This document shows, one piece after another, positions 1-7,343 of a stretch of DNA of 30,861 bases. The notes below the pieces were generated by a model, which was given only the letters and a program-made list of their open reading frames with translations, was not told where the DNA came from and did no database searches. The position numbers were made by a program, and so were the translations under genes. The DNA comes from Gemmatimonadota bacterium (GTDB lineage Bacteria > Latescibacterota > UBA2968 > UBA8231): assembly GCA_002712305.1 (NCBI GenBank), contig PATE01000025.1, positions 1 to 30,861 on the forward strand. The letters run 5' to 3'. Numbering within the stretch: the first letter of the stretch is position 1; each line of letters starts with the position of its first letter.

Positions 1-582
1 GGTCGACCCCCCGGATTGATCTCCGAAATCGTGCATAAGCTCTTATTGCACAGAGTGTTCCCCTACTTTAGATTTGGCCGCTGGCACCATCGTTCCCGGC
101 GCGATGTGGGGTGGGTAACGGGGGCCTGTTTCATGGTTCGACGTGAGGCCGTCGATGGGGCGGGACCTCTCGATGACTCCATGTTCATGTGTTATGAAGA
201 CCTCGAGTGGTGCATGAGGCTGCGTGGGGCGGGTTGGAACATCGTATATGACCCTGCCAGCACCGTGATTCATCTGGAGGGACGCAGTATCAACCAGCGG
301 TTTGGCGAGATGCTCGTCGTCAGCCAGCAAAGTCTCTTCTACCTCTTCGACAAACACTTTGGTAGTATACGCCTGTATGTACTGCGGTTGTTCACTCTGA
401 TTGAAATGGTCCTGCGCAGTGCCCTGTGGACGTTGTTGTGGATCTTACGACCCACTTCACGCGTCGAGGGAAGACGGCGACTGGGTGCATATCGCACCAT
501 TTTCCGCCGCACGTTGACGGACCGGGCTTACTGGGCCCCGGCCCGCTCTGTTGTCACGCCATCGCAGGCCGCCCAAAACTGA
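1..582 (+). CDS. Glycosyltransferase family 2, C-terminal part (5' truncated by window edge)
   Basis: The frame is open from the first base, so the gene begins before the window; the TTG at 16 is only the first possible start inside it. The visible part matches the C-terminal half of WbbL/rhamnosyltransferase-like GT2 enzymes. It shows a VTGACFMVRREA segment, then GPLDDSMFMCYEDLEWCMR, whose acidic ED pair is the usual catalytic-base region, then a GWNIVYDP...VIHLEGRS segment with the family's late His. A hydrophobic stretch near residues 120-145 probably associates with the membrane, and the tail is basic. The enzyme should transfer a nucleotide-activated sugar onto a lipid-linked or glycan acceptor at the inner face of the cytoplasmic membrane. 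The stop lies within the 5' end of the next ORF or just ahead of it, consistent with one operon. The sugar specificity cannot be read from this fragment. Confidence 0.88.
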   Translation, partial: GRPPGLISEIVHKLLLHRVFPYFRFGRWHHRSRRDVGWVTGACFMVRREAVDGAGPLDDSMFMCYEDLEWCMRLRGAGWNIVYDPASTVIHLEGRSINQRFGEMLVVSQQSLFYLFDKHFGSIRLYVLRLFTLIEMVLRSALWTLLWILRPTSRVEGRRRLGAYRTIFRRTLTDRAYWAPARSVVTPSQAAQN

Positions 583-1753
583 CGAGAAGATCCCCTTGGA
601 AGATCGCATCCGACTGTTTCGCCCCGCCTTTGGTGATGCCGAAAAGGCCGCCTTGTGTGACACCATCGACAGCATGTGGGTCGGCAGAGGGCCACAGAGC
701 ATCGCTTTTGAAGAGCGTTTCGCAGGATTCGTTGGAGTATCCCACGCGGTTGCGCTCAATTCGGCGACGGCGTCCCTGCATCTGGGTCTGTTGTGTGCAG
801 AAGTGGAGGGCCAGGAAGTCCTGACCAGCTCCATGACATGGGTGTCCTCCACCGAGTCGATTCTGTTAGCCGGTGGTCGACCCGTGTTCTGCGATGTAGA
901 GGAGGATACGCTCAACATCGATGTGGAGGACATGGAGCGGAAGATCACGCCCACGACCCGTGCCATTGTCGTCACGCACTACGGGGGTCAGGCCTGTGAC
1001 ATGGACCCGATTCTGGATCTGGCGCGCGCCCATGGTCTGACCGTCATCGAGGACGCGGCCCACGGATGTGGGGGCGAGTACAAAGGCCGCAAACTCGGCA
1101 GTCTCGGCGATATCGGCTGTTTCAGTTTCCAGGCGACCAAGAACATGACCACCGGCGACGGTGGGATGATGGTGACCAATGACGATGCTATCGCCGAGCG
1201 CGTGCGCAAGTTGCGCTGGTGTGGGATTACGAAACCCACGTGGGAGCGATTCCGACCCGGGCAATTGAACCGATCATGGGTTTATGAAGTCGAAGAGGTG
1301 GGCTACAAGTACGAGATGAATGATCTGGCCGCCGCGCTCGGACTGGCGCAGATGGATCGTCTCGAGCAGAGCAACCTGCGACGCCGTGAGTTGATGGAAC
1401 GCTACCGGGACGCTTTTGCTGACCTGCCCCAGATCGCCCCCCTGGCTGCTCGTGATTTTGCACTCAGCTCGTGTTACAACGCGGTGATCCGCGTCGACCA
1501 TCGCGACGAACTATTTGCCCATCTCGACAATGACGGCATCGACAGCAATGTCCACTTCTATCCCAATCATCTCTACAAGATCTTCCGACCCTATACGACC
1601 CGATTGCCGGTGACCGAAGAGGTGTGGAAGAAGATCCTGTCGATTCCTCTGCATCCATTGCTCACAGATTCGGAGCAGGCGCGTGTGATCGATAGCGTCC
1701 GTGCCTTCGTCGAGGGCGCACAGGAGACGTCGACCCACGCCGCCGCCGGCTAG
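551..1753 (+). CDS. DegT/DnrJ/EryC1/StrS-family PLP-dependent sugar aminotransferase
   Basis: Full-length (about 400 residues) fold-type I aminotransferase of the family that aminates keto-sugar nucleotides, usually using glutamate as donor, to make amino sugars for surface glycans. Visible signatures are the N-terminal FRPAFGDAE segment, the NSATASLHLGL cofactor-phosphate region, IEDAAHG (Asp168, expected to contact the PLP ring nitrogen) and FSFQATKNMTTGDGG with the Schiff-base lysine near residue 197. The start is uncertain. TTG at 551 overlaps the preceding glycosyltransferase by 32 bases, while an in-frame TTG at 596, 13 bases after that gene's stop, gives a protein beginning close to where family members normally begin. 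Neither has a convincing Shine-Dalgarno sequence. Its place among glycosyltransferases suggests it supplies an amino sugar to the polymer; a dehydratase role, known for a few relatives, is less likely because the lysine is present. Confidence 0.93.
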   Translation: MSRHRRPPKTDEKIPLEDRIRLFRPAFGDAEKAALCDTIDSMWVGRGPQSIAFEERFAGFVGVSHAVALNSATASLHLGLLCAEVEGQEVLTSSMTWVSSTESILLAGGRPVFCDVEEDTLNIDVEDMERKITPTTRAIVVTHYGGQACDMDPILDLARAHGLTVIEDAAHGCGGEYKGRKLGSLGDIGCFSFQATKNMTTGDGGMMVTNDDAIAERVRKLRWCGITKPTWERFRPGQLNRSWVYEVEEVGYKYEMNDLAAALGLAQMDRLEQSNLRRRELMERYRDAFADLPQIAPLAARDFALSSCYNAVIRVDHRDELFAHLDNDGIDSNVHFYPNHLYKIFRPYTTRLPVTEEVWKKILSIPLHPLLTDSEQARVIDSVRAFVEGAQETSTHAAAG

Positions 1754-1764
1754 TCGCCGACGCG

Positions 1765-2859
1765 TTGCGAGCATTCTTCGTCACCCAATACGGGGCACTG
1801 GCAGCCAGCAGCAGGACACGTGTCCTGCAGTATCTGCCCTTCCTGCGTCAGCAGGGGATCGATGCGGACGTCCTCACGGTTCTGCCCGATCACGCCATCT
1901 CCGGATCCCAACTCGACGTTCGACGTCAGCCTCTGCGCAAGACGCTCTACTACCTGTGGGCGGCCTGGCGCACATGGTCGTGTGGTCTGCGAACCTGGTG
2001 GCATGGCCGCAGTCGCGACCTGCTGTTCGTGCAGAAGGTCATCTTCCCTCCGCCCATCCGGTGGCTTCTTCGCCACATGTCGACGCCCGTCGTCTACGAT
2101 TTCGACGATGCCATCTTTACGACCGAAGTCAGATCAGGTCACTGGCTGGCGCGGGTGAAGGAGAGCCGCAACGCTAGTGGCGTGCCGGCCATGCTCGGCC
2201 TGGCCGATCTAGCCGTGGTCGAGAACGAGTACACCGCTGAGTTTGCCCGCCAACACTGCGATGTCCTACAGATCACCGGTCCCATCGACACCACACCGTA
2301 TGCGGAGATTCGGTCGCGTGTAGCGGACACCGATCCATTCACGGTGGGCTGGATCGGGTCTGGATCGACGGTTGCCTATCTCGAGCTGATCGCTCCCGTT
2401 CTGCAGCGACTGGCCCGTGAGCTGAACCTGCGTTTGCTCGTGGTGGGTGCCCAGTTTGAGCTCCACGGCGTCGATGTGGAATGCAAGCCCTGGGCGCTGG
2501 AGCAGGAGGCGACAGATCTGGCTCGGTGCCACGTCGGTGTGATGCCCGTGCCGGACGATCCCTGGACTCGAGGCAAGGGGGGCTACAAACTGCTGCAGTA
2601 TATGGCTTGTGGTCTGCCTGTGGTGACACACCCCATTGGGATCAACACGGTCATCGTCGAAGAGGGGCTGACCGGGTATCTGGCCCCGGACGAAGATACC
2701 TGGGTCTCACGATTGACCCAGCTGGGTGAGGATCCGGATCTGCGTCGGCAGATGGGCGAGCGCGGCAAAGCGCGAATCGAAGAGTCGTATGCGCTGCATA
2801 CGCAGCAACCACGGTTGCTGGCAGCCCTTCAGGGGTTGATGGATCTGGCAGGCCCATGA
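1765..2859 (+). CDS. GT4/GT1-like glycosyltransferase (GT-B fold)
   Basis: A 364-residue protein with a GT-B layout. The N-terminal acceptor domain has TRVLQYLPFLRQQGIDADVL and a VVYDFDDAIF segment. The C-terminal nucleotide-binding domain contains VGWIGSGSTVAYL and a sugar-nucleotide motif near residue 270, GGYKLLQYMACGLPVV. In that motif the first Glu of the classical E-x7-E pattern is replaced; this variant is common in related proteins of polysaccharide loci. The start is TTG at 1765, 11 bases after the aminotransferase stop; no better start or clear ribosome-binding site was seen. It should add one sugar to the growing lipid-linked oligosaccharide at the cytoplasmic membrane. Its stop overlaps the next gene's start by four bases (ATGA), which suggests coupled translation with the deacetylase. 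Donor and acceptor are unknown. Confidence 0.9.
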   Translation: MRAFFVTQYGALAASSRTRVLQYLPFLRQQGIDADVLTVLPDHAISGSQLDVRRQPLRKTLYYLWAAWRTWSCGLRTWWHGRSRDLLFVQKVIFPPPIRWLLRHMSTPVVYDFDDAIFTTEVRSGHWLARVKESRNASGVPAMLGLADLAVVENEYTAEFARQHCDVLQITGPIDTTPYAEIRSRVADTDPFTVGWIGSGSTVAYLELIAPVLQRLARELNLRLLVVGAQFELHGVDVECKPWALEQEATDLARCHVGVMPVPDDPWTRGKGGYKLLQYMACGLPVVTHPIGINTVIVEEGLTGYLAPDEDTWVSRLTQLGEDPDLRRQMGERGKARIEESYALHTQQPRLLAALQGLMDLAGP

Positions 2860-3746
2860 CGGTGCTTAAGAACGCCTTCACTGTCGACTTCGAGGACTGG
2901 TTCCAGGGGATCGAACTTGATCCGGCCACCTGGGAAGCCTGCGAAGATCGGCTTGCGGTGGGGACTCTGCGCCTGTTGGATCTGCTGGGGGAGGCCAACG
3001 TCCGAGCCACCTTTTTCATACTGGGGTCGGCGGCGGCCACCGCACCGGATCTGGTAAAGGAGATCGCCACCAAGGGGCACGAAATCGGATCCCACGGTTA
3101 TGGCCACGAATTCGTCTATCGCCTTGGCAAAGAGGCATTTAGGGAGGATCTGGAGAAATCACTGGAAATCCTGGATCGGCTCGTGTCTCAACCCGTTCGA
3201 GGCTACCGAGCGCCCTATTTCTCGATCACCCCGGGCTGTGAATGGGCCTTCGATGAGATGGCCGCCTGCGGTCTCTCCTACGATTCCAGCGTATTTCCAG
3301 TGCAGAACTATCGTTACGGCGATCCGCTGGCACCACGCTGGTTGCACGAACGGGGCTCCGGGATAACCGAATTGCCCCCTTCCACATGGCGCTGTGCAGG
3401 TCGTAACATCCCCGTCGCTGGGGGTGCCTACTTCCGTATCTTTCCTTATACTCTAACCCGATTTGGTCTATTGAAGGCCAATTCCGCAGGTCATCCGGCG
3501 GTATTCTACATCCATCCCTGGGAGTTGGATCCCCAACATCCCCGGGTGCCGGTACCGCGTCGGGTTGCTGTGACCCACTATTGGAACTTGAGGGCTACCG
3601 AACCGCGTCTGCGACGCCTGCTGGCGGACATGCCGTTTGCATCGGCAGCGGAAGTGATTGAACAGGTTGGCCAGTTCCAAGGGCCTACCCACCTGCCCGG
3701 GCCAGATGGCTCGAGGGTTGGTGGTTCTGGTCCGTTGACCGGGTGA
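2856..3746 (+). CDS. Polysaccharide deacetylase, DUF3473/XrtA-associated type
   Basis: A 296-residue NodB-fold (CE4) deacetylase. The start of the fold is FTVDFEDWFQ (Asp11 and Asp14), followed by ATFFILG, then GHEIGSHGYGHEFVYRL with the metal-binding His80 and His84, and RGYRAPYFSI with Arg118. The C-terminal third (FYIHPWELDPQHPR, then HYWNLR) matches the DUF3473 extension typical of deacetylases found in exosortase A/PEP-CTERM exopolysaccharide loci. The enzyme would remove N- or O-acetyl groups from the polymer or its precursor. No signal peptide is visible, so it is probably cytoplasmic or acts on lipid-linked precursor. The ATG overlaps the upstream stop, and its own stop overlaps the next start (GTGA). 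No exosortase gene occurs in the window, so the XrtA link rests on family resemblance alone. Confidence 0.92.
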   Translation: MTVLKNAFTVDFEDWFQGIELDPATWEACEDRLAVGTLRLLDLLGEANVRATFFILGSAAATAPDLVKEIATKGHEIGSHGYGHEFVYRLGKEAFREDLEKSLEILDRLVSQPVRGYRAPYFSITPGCEWAFDEMAACGLSYDSSVFPVQNYRYGDPLAPRWLHERGSGITELPPSTWRCAGRNIPVAGGAYFRIFPYTLTRFGLLKANSAGHPAVFYIHPWELDPQHPRVPVPRRVAVTHYWNLRATEPRLRRLLADMPFASAAEVIEQVGQFQGPTHLPGPDGSRVGGSGPLTG

Positions 3747-4408
3747 GGCGATTGAGCGTACCTGCGGAGCATGCGGTTCGTCGGTATTTCGACGGCGAGG
3801 CGGAGAGATTCGACGCCATTTACGACGAGGACAAGAGCCTGTCGCAGAAGTTCGTCGACTCCCTGTTCAGATCAGTCATCCATCGCCGGGTCGCCCTGAT
3901 GCTGGAGTGGTGCGGCGACCTGACAGACAAACGTGTCCTCGATGTGGGAACCGGCTCGGGACGTTATGCCGTCGAAATGGCCCGTCGAGGTGCACAGGTG
4001 GTCGGTCTCGATTTCGCACCTGCCATGGTGGACATGGCAACGGAGGCGGCCCAGAAGGCCGGTGTTGCTGATCGCTGCCATTTTGAGGCGGCAGATTTCC
4101 TTGAGTGGTGTGCTCCACATCACTTCGATATCAGTGTGGGACTTGGATTTTTCGACTATACTGCCGATTCGCGCCCATTTCTGGCGAAAATTGCGGAGGT
4201 TACAGAGGGGCAGGGCATTTTCAGTTTTCCCATGCGCTGGCGTTTTCGGACGCCAACTCGCTGGATGCGCCTGAAATTGCGTGGTTGCCCCGTCTACTTT
4301 TACGGTGAGCAGGAAGTTCGCGAGCTCACTGGCAGGACCACGGGTTGGGGTGACATACGACTGGAGCGGCTCAGTCGCGACTTTCTGGTGAATGTGCACA
4401 GCGGCTGA
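3743..4408 (+). CDS. Class I SAM-dependent methyltransferase
   Basis: A 221-residue Rossmann-type methyltransferase. Motif I is clear (KRVLDVGTGSGRYAVEMARRG, centred on Asp67 to Gly73), followed by VVGLDFAPAMVDMA, whose acidic residue at the end of strand beta-2 binds the SAM ribose, and a CHFEAADFLEW segment matching motif III. The substrate-binding C-terminal part is short and not diagnostic. The start is GTG at 3743, whose last two bases form part of the deacetylase stop, so translation is probably coupled. In this locus the likely job is O- or N-methylation of a sugar residue, or capping of the chain end, but small-molecule methylation cannot be excluded. A 66-base spacer separates it from the epimerase that follows. 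Confidence 0.87.
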   Translation: MRRLSVPAEHAVRRYFDGEAERFDAIYDEDKSLSQKFVDSLFRSVIHRRVALMLEWCGDLTDKRVLDVGTGSGRYAVEMARRGAQVVGLDFAPAMVDMATEAAQKAGVADRCHFEAADFLEWCAPHHFDISVGLGFFDYTADSRPFLAKIAEVTEGQGIFSFPMRWRFRTPTRWMRLKLRGCPVYFYGEQEVRELTGRTTGWGDIRLERLSRDFLVNVHSG

Positions 4409-4474
4409 CAGATTCAGAATGGCTGAACGACAAGAGTGCCGCTGAGGTCTGATGCGGGGACGAACGGACAAACG

Positions 4475-5443
4475 ATGAAGGTTCTGATCACAGGTGGGGC
4501 AGGTTTTATCGGATCTCACCTAGCTGAGCGACACCTCTCGATGGGGGACGAGGTCGATATCATCGACAACCTGTCGACGAGTGACATGACCAATGTTCAA
4601 CACCTGGAATCTCACAAAAACTGCAATTGCGTCATCGACGATATTCTCAATGTCGATGCCATGCGAAAGCTTGTTTCGGGCTGCGACCTGATCTACCACC
4701 TGGCGGCAGCCGTGGGCGTTGAATACGTCTTGCAGAATCCACTTCAGACGCTGACGACGAACATCCGTGGCACCGAGATCGTTCTGGAACTGGCCAACGA
4801 ACAGAAGAAGCGCGTTGTCCTGCTGTCGACCTCTGAGATCTACGGGAAGAAGAACGGCCACGTTCCCTTCCGGGAAGACAGTGACCGCATCCTCGGTCCC
4901 ACGACGGTGGTACGCTGGAGCTATTCCACGACCAAGGCCGTCGACGAACTGCTCGCCCTGGCCTACTGGCGCGAGAAGCGATTACCGACGACCATCGTGC
5001 GACCCTTCAATGTCATCGGTCCGCGGCAGACGGGTCGCTACGGTATGGTCGTGCCTCGTTTTATCCGGCAGGCCCTGCTCGGCGATCCAATCACCGTATA
5101 TGACAATGGTGAGCAGACCCGATGCTGGACCTACATCGACGATGACGTCGATGGTCTGATCGCGCTGGCTCAGAGCGAAGAAGCAGCAGCGGGCGAGATT
5201 GTGAACCTGGGATCGAATTTCGAGAGCAGCATCAAAGACCTGGCAATCAAGATCAAAGAGCAGACAAATTCAGACTCCGAGATCGCGTTCATTCCCTTCA
5301 GCGAGACTCGACGCAACGGTCTCTACGAAGATCTCGTTTACCGCGCTCCCGATCTTGAGAAGATCCGCACCCTCGTCGGGTACGACCCGAAGGTTGATCT
5401 CGACGAGGCCCTGCGCCGGATCATCGAAGACTTCAAGAAATAG
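4475..5443 (+). CDS. NAD-dependent sugar-nucleotide epimerase/dehydratase (extended SDR)
   Basis: A 322-residue extended short-chain dehydrogenase. It opens with KVLITGGAGFIGSHLAERH, the NAD-binding glycine motif, followed by the acidic DIIDNLST that selects NAD. The catalytic region has LLSTSEIYG and a YxxxK pair in WSYSTTKAVDE (Tyr150, Lys154 with this start). The run AAAVGVEYVLQNPLQT and the internal RPFNVIGPRQTGRYG resemble UDP-glucuronate decarboxylases and related epimerases, so a UDP-sugar substrate is likely but not proved. ATG 4475 was chosen because the fold begins at once; a GTG at 4436 would add 13 residues that look like non-coding leader. It is the last gene of this plus-strand block and is followed by two hairpins. 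Its product probably feeds the glycosyltransferases or the aminotransferase of this locus. Confidence 0.92.
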   Translation: MKVLITGGAGFIGSHLAERHLSMGDEVDIIDNLSTSDMTNVQHLESHKNCNCVIDDILNVDAMRKLVSGCDLIYHLAAAVGVEYVLQNPLQTLTTNIRGTEIVLELANEQKKRVVLLSTSEIYGKKNGHVPFREDSDRILGPTTVVRWSYSTTKAVDELLALAYWREKRLPTTIVRPFNVIGPRQTGRYGMVVPRFIRQALLGDPITVYDNGEQTRCWTYIDDDVDGLIALAQSEEAAAGEIVNLGSNFESSIKDLAIKIKEQTNSDSEIAFIPFSETRRNGLYEDLVYRAPDLEKIRTLVGYDPKVDLDEALRRIIEDFKK

Positions 5444-5453
5444 AAGGTCGCCG

Positions 5454-5474
5454 AAGGTCGCTGCGCGACCTTTT
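5454..5474 (+). terminator. Probable rho-independent terminator after the epimerase gene
   Basis: A perfect 8-bp stem (AAGGTCGC at 5454-5461 with GCGACCTT at 5465-5472), a TGC loop and a short run of four T (5471-5474). It lies 10 bases after the epimerase stop and ahead of the convergent SixA-type gene. The T-run is short, so efficiency is uncertain. Confidence 0.6.
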
Positions 5475-5475
5475 C

Positions 5476-5494
5476 GCCATTGCTGCGCAATGGC
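5476..5494. repeat. Second perfect hairpin between the convergent genes
   Basis: GCCATTGC (5476-5483), loop TGC (5484-5486) and GCAATGGC (5487-5494) form a perfect 8-bp stem with the same three-base loop as the preceding hairpin, one base further on. It may reinforce termination for either convergent transcript. Confidence 0.5.
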
Positions 5495-5512
5495 CCGAGG
5501 ATCGGCTATCTC

Positions 5513-6010
5513 TCACTGCTCCTCAATCGCCTTCAACAATCTCGGAATCAGATAGAATCTCAATTGTCCTGCCCCGCGATCGATCCGGATCCAGTCGCTG
5601 GCGCCGAAATCGATGCACGCCACACCGGCGGTGGGAAGGCCGACCTGGGCACCACACAATTGGCCGATCCACTCCTCCATCCCCGGATTGTGGGCGATGA
5701 CCAGAACACACTCCGCCCCTGAGCCGTTGGCCTCCAACGTGCTGTGCAGGGCGGCCGGTGGCGCCAGATACAAGCCCTCGTCGTACTTCACTTCCGGGGC
5801 CGACAGGAACGGCAAGACGCCCTCGGCCGTCTCTCGAGCACGATGTGCTGCCGAACAGAGCACCAGGGTGGGCGTCGTGCCGGCGGCGATGGCCCGACCC
5901 ATCCGTGCCAAATCGCCTCGACCGCGCTTGTTCAGCACCCGGTCGAAGTCCTCCTGACCGGCCACGGACCAGTCAGATTTCGCATGTCGCATGACGATGA
6001 GTGTCTTCAC
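5513..6010 (-). CDS. sixA: SixA-type histidine phosphatase
   Basis: A 165-residue member of the histidine phosphatase (phosphoglycerate mutase-like) superfamily. The N-terminal LIVMRHAKSDW carries the RHA signature (Arg8, His9, the phosphorylated His). It is followed by LNKRGRGDLARMG, LVLCSAAHRARETA with the conserved Ser-Arg environment, and IAHNPGMEEWIG with the second catalytic His. The length and RHAKS variant fit the SixA branch, whose E. coli member dephosphorylates phosphohistidine in phosphotransfer proteins. Here the substrate is unknown and no histidine kinase is nearby. The start is GTG at 6010, since the reading frame begins directly with the beta-strand; AAGGA about 10 bases upstream may be the ribosome-binding site. 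It converges on the epimerase gene and diverges from the YjbQ-like gene, so it is probably a single-gene unit unrelated to polysaccharide synthesis. Confidence 0.88.
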   Translation of the reverse strand: MKTLIVMRHAKSDWSVAGQEDFDRVLNKRGRGDLARMGRAIAAGTTPTLVLCSAAHRARETAEGVLPFLSAPEVKYDEGLYLAPPAALHSTLEANGSGAECVLVIAHNPGMEEWIGQLCGAQVGLPTAGVACIDFGASDWIRIDRGAGQLRFYLIPRLLKAIEEQ

Positions 6011-6048
6011 GAGAGGTTTTCCTTGGTTGCCTGCGATTTTACCCGGAT

Positions 6049-6083
6049 CTATCTTGTAGACCGGGCCTATTTTGTAGAACCGG
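6049..6083. promoter_or_regulatory. Imperfect direct repeat in a divergent intergenic region
   Basis: CTATCTTGTAGACCGG (6049-6064) and CTATTTTGTAGAACCGG (6067-6083) are near-identical copies 18 bases apart, between the divergently read SixA-type and YjbQ-like genes. The position suits a tandem operator or paired promoter elements, but no standard -35/-10 pair could be assigned with confidence. Confidence 0.3.
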
Positions 6084-6143
6084 CACGCCTGTCAGCGCAA
6101 ATCGTCTCCCTTCCCCAAAGTTACCTCCCCGCCCCACGAGCAT

Positions 6144-7214
6144 ATGTCTGAACCGCTAGAGGTAACCGTCGACATCGTGCCCTCGTCACGATACGAGTTG
6201 ATCGATGTGGCGCCGCGAGTTCGCGAGCAGGTCGGCGACGCGCTCAATGGCTATCGCAAGGTGCTCTACTGCTCTCATCATACGACGGCGGGGTACCTCG
6301 AACAGGGTGTCACTTCTCGACTGGGCACAACCGATGCGCAGTTAGATCCTTTCTTCAAATTCTTTCAGCAGTTGTTTCCGCACAATGCGGGCTACCACCA
6401 CGACCAGATGCAGCTGCGAGACGAATTGTCCGAGCAGCAGAAGGCGTGCGAGCCGGTCAATGCGGATTCGCATCTGACCTTTATGGGAGCGGGGCTGAAG
6501 AATTGTGTCACCTATCTGAATCGTCCCGATGAGTCCGTCTACTTCGTCGAACTCGATGGCGTCTACAACGATGTGCATCGCCAGCGTCGAACGACGGTTC
6601 TCGGTTTTGATGGCGAAGACATCGTGCACCGCGAGCGCATCCAGGTGCCTGTCGCATCCGATCATCTCATCGAATCACACAATCTGAAGGACCGTCGCTA
6701 CGGGTTGTTCCCCCTGTTCGAGGAATGGCTCGATCGCTACGGGATCGAAAAGGGGCGAATCGACATTCGTCTGGCGCCGGAAGAGCGCGATGTGGGGTTG
6801 ACGGTGAACGAGTACGAGACGCTCCTGGTGCGGAACGATCTGCCCGAAGTGGTGCGTGATCCTCTTCGATACATGGTTCGTCGAGGGCGTAATCTGTTGA
6901 AGGATCCGGGCGCGATCCCAGAGAAGACGCGGGACTACGCGACCTATGACCTTATTCATCTCTACAACGAGATGATGGAACACCTGCCTTTCGGCCGTTC
7001 CGTCGTCGACAGGATCGTGGCGGTCATGTCGACACCTGCGGCACTCATGCTGCGTCTCAAGCGCAATGTATCTCTGCTGGTTTCCGATGGCGGTGGCAAG
7101 ACGAATGGGGGCCGCATCGTGCAGGGTACGTACCAAACGCCGATCCTGGTTCAGCATCATAAACCGGCAGATGGCGTGTGCCAGATGGATGTGACGCTAC
7201 GTCGTTTCCAGTGA
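6144..7214 (+). CDS. Tandem YjbQ/UPF0047-like protein
   Basis: A 356-residue protein, more than twice the about 140 residues of YjbQ (UPF0047), a small trimeric family for which weak thiamine-phosphate synthase activity has been reported. Residues 1-160 align by eye with a whole YjbQ domain: CSHHTTAGY (45-51 region), the FFKFFQQLFPHNAGYHHD helix, NADSH (106-110), and an ending that resembles the last strands but lacks the usual GTWQ. Residues 165-356 look like a second, diverged copy: VGLTVNEYETLLVRND (217-232) corresponds to the segment after the family His, which is absent here, while GRIVQGTYQ (323-331) restores the GTWQ-like signature. The start ATG at 6144 has only a weak GAG upstream. 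The gene stands alone and ends in a strong terminator. A single YjbQ domain with a large insert is an alternative reading. Confidence 0.75.
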   Translation: MSEPLEVTVDIVPSSRYELIDVAPRVREQVGDALNGYRKVLYCSHHTTAGYLEQGVTSRLGTTDAQLDPFFKFFQQLFPHNAGYHHDQMQLRDELSEQQKACEPVNADSHLTFMGAGLKNCVTYLNRPDESVYFVELDGVYNDVHRQRRTTVLGFDGEDIVHRERIQVPVASDHLIESHNLKDRRYGLFPLFEEWLDRYGIEKGRIDIRLAPEERDVGLTVNEYETLLVRNDLPEVVRDPLRYMVRRGRNLLKDPGAIPEKTRDYATYDLIHLYNEMMEHLPFGRSVVDRIVAVMSTPAALMLRLKRNVSLLVSDGGGKTNGGRIVQGTYQTPILVQHHKPADGVCQMDVTLRRFQ

Positions 7215-7280
7215 CGTTACCGCTCGTCGATCTGCCATCTGACGCGTCGCCCATAGCCGATCTGTCTTCTGCGTCCGGTC

Positions 7281-7314
7281 GGCCTGGAGCCAAAACTCCC
7301 GGCCCCTTTTTTTT
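7281..7314 (+). terminator. Rho-independent terminator after the YjbQ-like gene
   Basis: GGCCTGGAG (7281-7289) pairs with CTCCCGGCC (7296-7304) with one mismatch and a CCAAAA loop, followed by eight T (7307-7314). It separates the YjbQ-like gene from the phosphomannomutase gene, whose start is only about 20-30 bases on. Confidence 0.88.
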
Positions 7315-7343
7315 AGACCTTCACCGCAACGAATGTGACTGTC

